A stretch of 22,300 bases of DNA from Amoebophilaceae bacterium (GTDB taxonomy: Bacteria > Bacteroidota > Bacteroidia > Cytophagales > Amoebophilaceae). Position numbers and translations under genes: made by a program. The stretch spans positions 1 through 22,300 of the forward strand of contig JALRAY010000012.1 of assembly GCA_023257955.1 (NCBI GenBank). Direction: 5' to 3'. The notes below the pieces were generated by a model, which was not told the origin of the DNA, searched no databases, and was given only the letters and a program-made list of their open reading frames with translations. This document shows, piece by piece, positions 1-6,131 of the stretch (positions are counted from its first letter, which is position 1; the number at the start of each line of letters is the position of its first letter).

Positions 1-132
1 AATATTATCAAAGCTAAATCCATCATCTAGAGATAAGATGACGCGAATACGGTCTATATCTTTACCTGAACTTTTTTTCAAAGTTTGCAAAAGGATGACG
101 CGCTCTTTTTCTGATATATTAAGTTTTGACAT
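1..132 (-). mobile_element. IS630-like transposase, N-terminal 44 residues (runs off left edge)
   Basis: The minus strand is open from an ATG at 132 to the window edge. It encodes 44 residues starting MSKLNISEKERVILLQTLKK and continuing with KDIDRIRVILSLDDGFSFDNI-like sequence. A basic, helix-rich start followed by DRIR-(A/V)ILSLDDGFS is the usual opening of the helix-turn-helix in IS630/Tc1-mariner type transposases, where this region binds the terminal repeats. The DDE catalytic domain would lie outside the window, so completeness cannot be judged. It could also be a stand-alone HTH protein or a broken copy. The family call rests on motif style only. Confidence 0.5.
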
Positions 133-141
133 GGTTGATTT

Positions 142-357
142 TTAATAGCCTGACTTGAAATTATCACGTGGGAGGGGAGTTAACCAAAGAATTTCGCTTT
201 TTCTTTCACGATCAGTATATAATTGAAAATCCAAAGCAATTGGCTTTACAATCAATGAGTTTATCAAATGTAAACAACTCCTAATCTTTAGCCTGAAATT
301 AGTGTAGTATAAATGATACAGTACAATAATAGCCTTGCTATATATAAAAATCTGCAC
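142..357 (-). other. Unrecognised open frame or gene remnant
   Basis: A 71-codon frame sits just upstream of the IS630-like gene on the same strand, with its stop 10 bases before the transposase ATG. The N-terminal half is hydrophobic and tyrosine-rich and looks like chance translation of AT-rich DNA. The C-terminal part (KPIALDFQLYTDRERKSEI, then LWLTPLPRDNF) reads more like real protein, so this may be the tail of a decayed gene. I recognise no family. Confidence 0.2.
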
Positions 358-360
358 GAA

Positions 361-601
361 GACAAGAAACTAGATATTATGCCTGTTGTATTAGTTGATA
401 TACATTCCATGCAGAGTTTGGGAGGATTTTAAGTGTAAATTCAGTAAATACAATACAGGAGGAGAAGAATGAATCTCTGTTGGCAGAGGTAAGGCTAAAC
501 ATTTTGTCAGCTTTTCTGAAGCAACCGAGTTAAAAAAAGATTTGATAGATCATTCATATACTATGTTTGATAAGATACTAGCTAATATGGCGCCTTATTA
601 A
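361..601 (+). pseudogene. Probable decayed coding remnant upstream of nuoD
   Basis: Three successive plus-strand frames each give protein-like sequence and hand over near their stops: a stretch ending MQSLGGF at 432, one containing NTIQEEKNESLLAEVRLNIL that ends at 533, and one containing ELKKDLIDHSYTMFDKILAN that ends with TAA at 599-601. This is the pattern of one small gene broken by frameshifts. I do not recognise the family. Chance open frames in AT-rich DNA remain possible. The expected neighbour of nuoD, nuoC, is not recognisable here. Confidence 0.3.
541..569 (+). promoter_or_regulatory. Candidate Bacteroidota-type promoter for nuoD
   Basis: TTTG at 541-544 is followed after 17 bases by TATGTTTG at 562-569. 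This matches the known Bacteroidota promoter form, a -33 TTTG and a -7 TAnnTTTG box. Transcription would start near 575-578, leaving a leader of about 60 bases before the nuoD ATG. It lies inside the decayed coding remnant, so it may be a promoter that rescues expression of a gene cut off from its operon. In AT-rich DNA such matches also occur by chance. Confidence 0.4.
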
Positions 602-635
602 GTTCATGATCCTGCAATAACACACATCCCCTCAC

Positions 636-1817
636 ATGACTTCCAACGCGGAACCCACTAAATATCAACACACCGCTTTATCCGATACCCAAATGCTCAT
701 TAACCTAGGGCCGCAGCACCCAGCGACTCATGGCATTATGCGGCTAGAAGTGGTGCTAGAAGGCGAAAAGGTAGTAGACGTAGTGCCCCATATAGGATAC
801 CTACATCGCTGCTTTGAAAAACACGCCAGCCAACTTCCCTACCCACAGATTATTCCTTTTGTAGATCGGATGGACTACCTGGCTGCCATCAATTCGGAAC
901 ATGCCTTTGCTATGGGAGTAGAAAAAATGCTAGGCATCACCGAGCAGATACCTCGCAGAGTAGAATACATACGCGTACTCCTGGCAGAGCTCAATCGCCT
1001 GGCTTCTCATATGATAGCTATTGGCACTTACGGCATAGATCTTGGTAGTAAAACCGCCTTTCTGTGGCTGATGCGAGATCGTGAATACATCCTGCGACTG
1101 TTAGAATGGGTTACCGGTGCGCGGATGCTATATAACTATATCTGGATTGGAGGCCTCTATTATGACCTCCCTGCCGGCTTTGAAACCAAGTGTGCCGATT
1201 TTATGCAATACCTTCAACCCCGGCTAGCGGAAATAGATATACTCTTAACAGACAACCCCATCTTCATTCAGCGGACGGCTGGGATAGGCGTTTTGCCGCT
1301 AGTAACAGCCATCAACTACGCCATTTCTGGTCCCATGTTGCGAGCCTCCGGCCTGCGGATAGACCTTAGGCGTGTAGATGCATATTCCGTATATCCAGAG
1401 CTGGAATTCGAAATCCCCATAGGGCAGGGGATGATGGGGAAAGTAGGGGATTGCTGGGATAGAAACTGGATTAGGGTGCAGGAATGTAAAGAATCTATCA
1501 AAATTATTGCACAATGCTTAGCCTTTTTGACCAAAGAAGGCAACGCCAATAGAACCTTTGATCCCCAAAAAATAGTGCCCAAGAAAGTGCTTGTACCCGA
1601 ACAAGATTGCTATACCAGGGCTGAAAATCCACGTGGGGAGGTCGGTTTTTTCTTTCGAGCTACCGAAAATAAAGCCATACCCTATAGATGTAAAGCCAGA
1701 ACTCCCAGTTTTTCCAACCTAAGCGTATTGCCACAGCTAGCTAAAGGAGGCACAGTAGCAGACCTAGTCGCTATTTTGGGATCTATAGATATAGTGGTGG
1801 GAGAAATAGACCGATGA
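636..1817 (+). CDS. nuoD: NADH-quinone oxidoreductase subunit D (49 kDa)
   Basis: NuoD is a peripheral-arm subunit of respiratory complex I; with NuoB it lines the quinone site at the membrane interface. The 393-residue product has the family opening LINLGPQHPATHGIMRLEV (about residues 21-39), then HIGYLHRCFEK (about 53-63), and ends in the usual form IDIVVGEIDR, so it appears full length. The ATG at 636 suits the family's short variable N-terminus. Complex I works only with all core subunits, and nuoD is normally in a nuoA-N operon directly after nuoC. Here it stands alone: decayed sequence lies before it and an insertion scar after it. Either the other nuo genes are elsewhere on the chromosome or this is a relict. 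The frame is intact with all conserved blocks, which argues for function. Confidence 0.95.
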   Translation: MTSNAEPTKYQHTALSDTQMLINLGPQHPATHGIMRLEVVLEGEKVVDVVPHIGYLHRCFEKHASQLPYPQIIPFVDRMDYLAAINSEHAFAMGVEKMLGITEQIPRRVEYIRVLLAELNRLASHMIAIGTYGIDLGSKTAFLWLMRDREYILRLLEWVTGARMLYNYIWIGGLYYDLPAGFETKCADFMQYLQPRLAEIDILLTDNPIFIQRTAGIGVLPLVTAINYAISGPMLRASGLRIDLRRVDAYSVYPELEFEIPIGQGMMGKVGDCWDRNWIRVQECKESIKIIAQCLAFLTKEGNANRTFDPQKIVPKKVLVPEQDCYTRAENPRGEVGFFFRATENKAIPYRCKARTPSFSNLSVLPQLAKGGTVADLVAILGSIDIVVGEIDR

Positions 1818-1890
1818 GGAGGACATTGGAGAGAGAATAGCGTTCTTCTGTCTCTCTTTGGCTATACATGTTTCTGTATATCATAGCCAT

Positions 1891-1941
1891 AATTTGTGGT
1901 AAATAGGGGATAAAGGGGTGATAAAAAGGGATCAGCAATAA
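1891..1941 (+). repeat. Direct repeat, copy 1 (51 bp)
   Basis: This block starts AATTTGTGGTAAATAGG and ends GGATCAGCAATAA. It matches positions 2078-2128 at 48 of 51 bases in the same orientation. Just before it, GGCTAT (1860-1865) and ATAGCC (1883-1888) could form a weak hairpin after nuoD, but no T-run follows. Copy 1 is not followed by transposase sequence, whereas copy 2 is. Confidence 0.8.
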
Positions 1942-2050
1942 ACCATCACTCAATACCTATATCGGCCTCTAAAGCCTTGGTACGCGTATAATTACATACC
2001 GCCGAAGACATATAGCAATCTTCGTATCGCCCCCTACCTCCCCAGCAACA

Positions 2051-2076
2051 ACCATTCCAGTCCGGACTGGAATGGT
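2051..2076. repeat. Perfect 26-bp palindrome
   Basis: ACCATTCCAGTCC (2051-2063) is followed with no spacer by its exact reverse complement (2064-2076), immediately before direct-repeat copy 2. With no loop it is less a terminator than a protein-binding or recombination site, or the scar of an inverted insertion. On the minus strand it lies in an open frame that ends at 1946 and contains EDCYMSSAVCNYTRTKALEA, possibly another gene remnant that I cannot identify. Confidence 0.85.
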
Positions 2077-2077
2077 A

Positions 2078-2128
2078 AATTTGTGGTAAATAGGAGATAA
2101 AGGGGCGATAAAAATGGATCAGCAATAA
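2078..2128 (+). repeat. Direct repeat, copy 2 (51 bp)
   Basis: This is the second copy of the block at 1891-1941, with three mismatches. Its right end runs directly into the IS256 transposase fragment, and its plus-strand translation gives RGDKNGSAI, reminiscent of the RDRNGSF stretch of IS256 transposases. The repeat may therefore itself derive from a transposase gene. The two copies bracket about 136 bases. Confidence 0.8.
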
Positions 2129-2193
2129 CCGAGCGAGTTAATGATTTAGTACTAAAACTATACACAAAAGGCATGACTACCATAGACATAGCA
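2101..2193 (+). pseudogene. IS256-family transposase fragment
   Basis: Plus-strand translation gives RGDKNGSAI followed by TERVNDLVLKLYTKGMTTID and then IA. In IS256 (mutator-type) transposases a RDRNGSF segment comes shortly before the conserved helix ekI(i/l)sLYakGMttrDI. Here the two are joined by a much shorter link than usual, which suggests an internal deletion. Similarity stops at about 2193 and the next recognisable sequence is the end of the opposing Lrp gene. No catalytic DDE residues remain. The intact family match is at the right end of the window. Confidence 0.55.
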
Positions 2194-2204
2194 GGCAATG
2201 TGTG

Positions 2205-2681
2205 TTATTTGAGAATGGGTAAGCCGTTGTCTTTAATGATAGATAAAACATTTATTGCTTGGATGGATTTGATGGCAGGTATGGGGCTTAATTTGTCTAT
2301 CAGAAGCTGCTGATAGGTGTTCATATCCGGGGTGCGGATGTTGACTAAAAAGTCTGCATTACCCATGATGTGATAGCAGGTGGTTACTTCAGCTAGTTTG
2401 TTGATGACTTTTTGAAAGGTTTGGATGTTCTCTTTGGTGAGTGCAGTCAGGGTGATGGCTAGCCATATATTCACTTGCAGGCCAAGTTTGGAAGGGCTGA
2501 GTTTGGCATGGTAGCTCTGTATAAATCCTTGGCATTCTAATTTTTTTACTCTCTCTAGGGAGGCTGCGGGGCAAAGGCTTATTTTTTCCGCTAGTTTCTG
2601 GTTAGTAATACCACCATCTGCTTGCAGGATGGTTAATATCTTAGCGTCTAGCTGGTCTATGGTAGGTAGTAAATTCATCAT
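2205..2681 (-). CDS. Lrp/AsnC family transcriptional regulator
   Basis: The 158-residue product has the two-domain layout of the Lrp/AsnC (feast/famine) family. An N-terminal winged helix-turn-helix spans about residues 5-65 (IDQLDAKILTILQADG, then QKLAEKISL and ERVKKLECQGFI). A C-terminal ligand-binding and oligomerisation domain spans about 68-150 (LQVNIWLAIT, CYHIMGNADFLVNIRTPDMN, IQAINVLSIIKDN). These proteins sense amino acids and control amino-acid or transport genes; the ligand cannot be read from sequence. The start codon overlaps the stop of an upstream Rpn-family remnant (ATGA), and a second ATG follows at once. Retention of such a regulator in a reduced genome hints at control of transport or amino-acid supply (inference). 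Confidence 0.88.
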   Translation of the reverse strand: MMNLLPTIDQLDAKILTILQADGGITNQKLAEKISLCPAASLERVKKLECQGFIQSYHAKLSPSKLGLQVNIWLAITLTALTKENIQTFQKVINKLAEVTTCYHIMGNADFLVNIRTPDMNTYQQLLIDKLSPIPAIKSIQAINVLSIIKDNGLPILK

Positions 2682-2803
2682 AATGCTTGTATTTGATCTA
2701 TTGAGAGGCCAGTTATTTTTGAGATCGCTTCTATATCGAAGTTATCTGCGAGCATGTTTTTAGCTGCGTCTAATGTGCCTTTCTCCATCCCCTTCTCGAT
2801 TCC
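2678..2803 (-). pseudogene. C-terminal remnant of an Rpn/PD-(D/E)XK nuclease-transposase protein
   Basis: The minus-strand frame gives 41 residues ending at TGA 2678-2680, starting GIEKGMEKGTLDAAKNMLAD and ending ISKITGLSIDQIQAL. Glycine-spaced GIEKGMEKG repeats followed by a short helix-turn-helix of the form (D/E)IEaIskiTGLSidqI are typical C-termini of the Rpn (recombination-promoting nuclease) family, which is abundant in Bacteroidota symbionts. The frame stays open a little further upstream, but I see no nuclease domain before truB ends, so the catalytic part is lost. Its stop overlaps the start of the Lrp gene, so the remnant now forms the upstream flank of that regulator. Confidence 0.6.
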
Positions 2804-2942
2804 TGGTAGTGGCCTAAGTATACATGGCAAGCTATGAGATAAATGGCTTGCTTTGGCATAAATAATAGAGCAGATATATTTTATTCAGAACGTATATTTA
2901 GACCACTACCCTACAGCCTACTGGCTTTTGATGACAGTAAAA

Positions 2943-3659
2943 TTATAACAAATTTATTAACGAATGGTCGCCTGCGGCTCCTGACAATGACGAGGGCGGG
3001 CTCCAAGCTTGTTTTAGTGTATACGGACCGATTTGGGTTCTGCAGAGTTGCGATAAATATGCGCCCACGCCCAGATTATCTCCTATATCTCTTACAAGGC
3101 TTCTAATATAGGTTCCCTTACTGCAGGTAATCTCAAAATTCACCTCAGGAAGATTGATGCCCGTAACCGTAAAAGCTTCTATCGTTACTTTTCTCGGCTC
3201 TACGGGTACTTGTTCGCCTTTTCTGGCTTTTGTATAGGCGCGTGTGCCATTGACTTTTACGGCTGAGTATTGTGGCGGCACTTGGGAGATAACGCCCAAA
3301 AAGGTTTGAGCAAGCGAGGTTACTTGATCGGGCGTAATATGGGAATAATCTGTTGCTGTATCAAAAGGTGTTTCTAGGTCTATAGAAGGGGTGGTTTTAC
3401 CGATGACAAACTGCCCGGTATAGACTTTGTTCATCTCTTGGTATTGAGTAATGGTTTTGGTTTTACAACCGGTGCATACGATTAAGAGTCCTGTTGCCAA
3501 AGGATCTAAAGTGCCTGCATGGCCTATTTTACGGACCTGTAAAGTATTACGGAGTTTTTTGATGACATCAAACGAGGTCCAGTTGGGTGGTTTATTGATT
3601 AATAAAACTTTGTCATTATAGTTCTGAGATTCCATCATAGGTGCGTATTTATTCCACAT
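2943..3659 (-). CDS. truB: tRNA pseudouridine(55) synthase
   Basis: TruB converts U55 in the T-loop of tRNAs to pseudouridine. The 238-residue product has LLINKPPNWTSFDVIKKLR (about 19-37), the catalytic block GHAGTLDPLATG (46-57, nucleophile Asp52), an SAVKVNGTRAYTKAR stretch and GTYIRSLVRDIG. The annotated ATG overlaps the end of cdsA by 11 bases; a methionine pair 7-8 codons further in (3638/3635) would fit the family N-terminus equally well. After the conserved YTLKQAWS the expected tail is replaced by PPSSLSGAAGDHSLINLL, encoded by a copy of a dispersed GC-rich repeat. The catalytic core is whole, so the enzyme is probably active. It is the last gene of the overlapping rpoN-cdsA-truB cluster. 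Confidence 0.95.
   Translation of the reverse strand: MWNKYAPMMESQNYNDKVLLINKPPNWTSFDVIKKLRNTLQVRKIGHAGTLDPLATGLLIVCTGCKTKTITQYQEMNKVYTGQFVIGKTTPSIDLETPFDTATDYSHITPDQVTSLAQTFLGVISQVPPQYSAVKVNGTRAYTKARKGEQVPVEPRKVTIEAFTVTGINLPEVNFEITCSKGTYIRSLVRDIGDNLGVGAYLSQLCRTQIGPYTLKQAWSPPSSLSGAAGDHSLINLL
2968..2993 (-). repeat. Dispersed repeat copy inside the 3' end of truB
   Basis: Read on the minus strand this segment begins TCGTCATTGTCAGGAGCC and ends GCAGGCGA. It matches 22 of 26 bases of 18938-18963 in the repeat array after rlmD. It encodes SSLSGAAG in the truB frame. It is GC-rich compared with the AT-rich bases on both sides, which supports insertion or conversion by a mobile repeat. Confidence 0.65.
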
Positions 3660-4572
3660 GGGTTACTATTGCGGTAAGGACTCCTTGAAGCTTTTCAGCT
3701 ATGCTTTGCGTAAAGTGTATTTCCCGGTCTAGCAGACTAAAAGCTACTACCAAAGGCACAACAAATAGGAGACTATCAAAGCGATCTAGAAATCCGCCAT
3801 GCCCTGGAATAATCTTGCTAGTATCTTTTACTCCCAAGCTTCTTTTGAGTACGGATTCCACTAAGTCGCCATAAATGCTGCCGAAGGCGGTTATGATGCC
3901 TACGATGATCCAATGTATCACATTCCAATGTACATAGTAATGGGCTATCACAGAGCTAACTACTAATCCTATAACGCTACCACCTATACTCCCCTCCCAT
4001 GTCTTCTTCGGCGAAATGCGTTTAAAGAGTTTATGCTTCCCCAATAGCAAGCCAACAAAATAGGCACCGGCATCATTTCCCCAGATGATGAATAGTATCC
4101 CTAACATCACTTCAGGATGAAAGGTATAGGCATCCAACGTTACGAAGTGTAAGAGACTGAAGGGAAGGCCAATGTAGATAATACCTAAGAGGGTGTAAGC
4201 AATGCTTCTAAAGGGTGCGCGATCCTGTTTGCTGTATAAAACTATTACGTAGCAGGAGAGTAAGGGTGGTATAGCACCTGCCAGGATATAGACTCCCGGA
4301 ATCATCATTTGGTTATACATAAAGGTGCTCGTGTACAACAATAGGGCATTTGCTATGCCCCAAAATGGGAGTGCTTGGGTATTGATCTTATGCTGGATGA
4401 GGCCGTAAAACTCTACTAGCGTACACATCATAATCACCGCAAATAGGGCTAAATAACTCCACTCATTCCAATAAATTAGCCCTATCAACAGGGGTATTCC
4501 TATTAATCCAGAGTGTATTCTTAACTTTAAATCACTATACTTTTTTGCCATCATAGTTCTCTCTTGTATCAC
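3649..4572 (-). CDS. cdsA: Phosphatidate cytidylyltransferase (CDP-diacylglycerol synthase)
   Basis: CdsA joins CTP and phosphatidic acid to make CDP-diacylglycerol, the precursor of bacterial phospholipids, in the cytoplasmic membrane. The 307-residue product is mostly hydrophobic helices (for example LIGIPLLIGLIYW, LALFAVIMMCTLVEFYGLI, VMLGILFIIWGNDAGAYFVG). It carries the full family signature near the C-terminus: SVLKRSLGVKD, then IIPGHGGFLDRFD. The longest start (4572) overlaps the rpoN 3' end by 38 bases; ATG codons at 4554 and 4551 (MMAKKYSDLK) are equally reasonable and no Shine-Dalgarno decides. The overlaps with rpoN before and truB after imply co-transcription and translational coupling. 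Confidence 0.94.
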   Translation of the reverse strand: MIQERTMMAKKYSDLKLRIHSGLIGIPLLIGLIYWNEWSYLALFAVIMMCTLVEFYGLIQHKINTQALPFWGIANALLLYTSTFMYNQMMIPGVYILAGAIPPLLSCYVIVLYSKQDRAPFRSIAYTLLGIIYIGLPFSLLHFVTLDAYTFHPEVMLGILFIIWGNDAGAYFVGLLLGKHKLFKRISPKKTWEGSIGGSVIGLVVSSVIAHYYVHWNVIHWIIVGIITAFGSIYGDLVESVLKRSLGVKDTSKIIPGHGGFLDRFDSLLFVVPLVVAFSLLDREIHFTQSIAEKLQGVLTAIVTHVE

Positions 4573-6019
4573 ATACTTCCTTGCGCAACCTAGCTACAGG
4601 TATCCGTAATTGTTCTCTATACTTTGCTACCGTGCGACGTGCTACTTGATAGCCTTGCTGCACTAATTGTCTCTGCAACTCTTCATCTGGATAGGGTTGT
4701 GTCTTATCTTCTTGCTGTATCAACGCCTCCAATGCCTGGCGTACGGCTTTATTACTTACATCTTCGCCAGTGGTCGTGCTGATGCCTTCCGTAAAAAAGA
4801 ATTTCAGCGGATAGATACCAAAGTTGGTTTGTACGGACTTGTTGTTGACGATTCTAGATATGGTAGATCTATCGGCATTGATAATATTGCCTACATCTTT
4901 CAGAATCATAGGTTGTAATAGACTAGCGTCGCCGGTCATGAAAAAATTATACTGCAGCTCTACAATAGCCTGCATGGTATGCAATAATGTTTGTTGCCTT
5001 TGTTGTAATGCTTCTATGAACCACTTGGCGGCTCCTACTTTTTGTTTTACGAAGACGGTCGCTTCTTGTAGGGCTTGTTTCTGAGGGGATGCTTTCGCCG
5101 TTTGTTGTGATTGTTCTAATATATCCAAGTAACTCTTGCGGATTCTGAATGAGGGGGTGTAATAGGTGTTGAGTTGCACTTCCAGCTGATCATCTTGTTT
5201 TATGACCATAAAATCAGGGTATAGAATCCGGTTTTGCTGGCCTTCGGAGGACATATTGCTCCCTGGCTTAGGATTCAATTTAGTAATGATGGCTATTGCT
5301 TGTTTGAGCAACTGGGGATCAGTGATGCCTAGTTTTTTTTCTATCTGGGTGTAATGTTTTTTTGTGAAGGCTTCAAAAGCTTTGCTAATGATCTGTATAG
5401 CGGTATCTACCGCAGGTTGTGGTGGTTGCTTTTGCAATTGAATCAGCAAACATTCTTGCAAATTCTTCGCGCCGATTCCTGGGGGATCAAAGCGTTGTAT
5501 GAGTTGTAGGACGGTGGCTATTTCTTGGGTATTGGTTTCAATATACTGGGTGAGCAACAGATCATTGACGAGTGCAGCAAAATCACGTCGGATATATCCA
5601 TCCTTTTCTATACTCCCAATTAAATATTTGCCTATGCTATCTAATTTAGGATCCAGTTGAAGCATGTCCAATTGCTCTAATAAGCTGTCTTGTAAGGAAT
5701 ATGTATTGGGGATAGCTGCTTCACGCTGTGCGCGTTTTGCTTCAGCATTATAATTCCGGAACTTGGGGCCGATATAATCATCTCTTTCTGCTGCAACATT
5801 CGTGAGCATATCATGCGTCTCCATATCCCCATTCTCCCCCTGAACTTCATTCGCATCAGGTTCTTTCTCTGGTAAAACTTCCAATACGGGGTTATCTGCC
5901 AGTTCTTTTTCAATACGTTGTCTAATGTCTATCGCAGGTACTTGTAGCAGTTTGATAAGCTGAATCTGTTGGGGAGTGATTTTGTGGAGAAGCTTTTGTT
6001 TTAATCTTAATTGTTGCAT
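4535..6019 (-). CDS. rpoN: RNA polymerase sigma-54 factor
   Basis: Sigma-54 directs RNA polymerase to -24/-12 promoters and needs AAA+ enhancer-binding activators to melt DNA. The 494-residue protein has the Q/L-rich activator-interaction region I (MQQLRLKQKLLHKITPQQIQ, LIKLLQVPAIDIRQRIEKEL, residues 1-45), an acidic linker, the core-binding domain (about 95-290), the helix-turn-helix block (DVGNIINADRSTISRIVNNK) and the RpoN box ARRTVAKYRE at 460-469. All functional parts are present. It is the first gene of rpoN-cdsA-truB. A sigma-54 kept in a reduced genome implies at least one activator and regulon elsewhere; none is in this window. Confidence 0.95.
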   Translation of the reverse strand: MQQLRLKQKLLHKITPQQIQLIKLLQVPAIDIRQRIEKELADNPVLEVLPEKEPDANEVQGENGDMETHDMLTNVAAERDDYIGPKFRNYNAEAKRAQREAAIPNTYSLQDSLLEQLDMLQLDPKLDSIGKYLIGSIEKDGYIRRDFAALVNDLLLTQYIETNTQEIATVLQLIQRFDPPGIGAKNLQECLLIQLQKQPPQPAVDTAIQIISKAFEAFTKKHYTQIEKKLGITDPQLLKQAIAIITKLNPKPGSNMSSEGQQNRILYPDFMVIKQDDQLEVQLNTYYTPSFRIRKSYLDILEQSQQTAKASPQKQALQEATVFVKQKVGAAKWFIEALQQRQQTLLHTMQAIVELQYNFFMTGDASLLQPMILKDVGNIINADRSTISRIVNNKSVQTNFGIYPLKFFFTEGISTTTGEDVSNKAVRQALEALIQQEDKTQPYPDEELQRQLVQQGYQVARRTVAKYREQLRIPVARLRKEVCDTRENYDGKKV

Positions 6020-6084
6020 GCTGGATGGATATAGCGTAGGTAATCACATATGTGTTGGCATGATGTTGTTATTGAGGGAAGGTA

Positions 6085-6122
6085 AGCGCATGCCATGCCT
6101 GGTAGACGGCATGGCATGCGCT
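6085..6122 (-). terminator. Strong hairpin between def and rpoN, probable terminator
   Basis: A 15-bp perfect stem (6085-6099 pairing with 6108-6122; core GCGCATGCCATGCC and its complement) encloses an 8-base loop. It lies 9 bases after the def stop codon and about 65 bases before rpoN, the right place to end the def transcript. No T-run follows on either strand, so a classical intrinsic terminator is not proven; an RNA-stabilising 3' end or a processing site is the alternative. The stem contains the repeated motif GCATGCCATGCC. Confidence 0.55.
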
Positions 6123-6131
6123 CATGGGTGA

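Noticed and set aside
1860..1888. Hairpin GGCTAT/ATAGCC after nuoD as a terminator.
   Set aside because: The stem is only six pairs with a ragged interior and no T-run follows.
1891..2128. Direct repeats as a CRISPR array.
   Set aside because: There are only two copies, 51 bp each, 136 bases apart, with transposase-like sequence and no cas genes.
2843..3106. 87-codon plus-strand frame opposite the truB 3' end.
   Set aside because: It is antisense to truB over most of its length and resembles no protein family.
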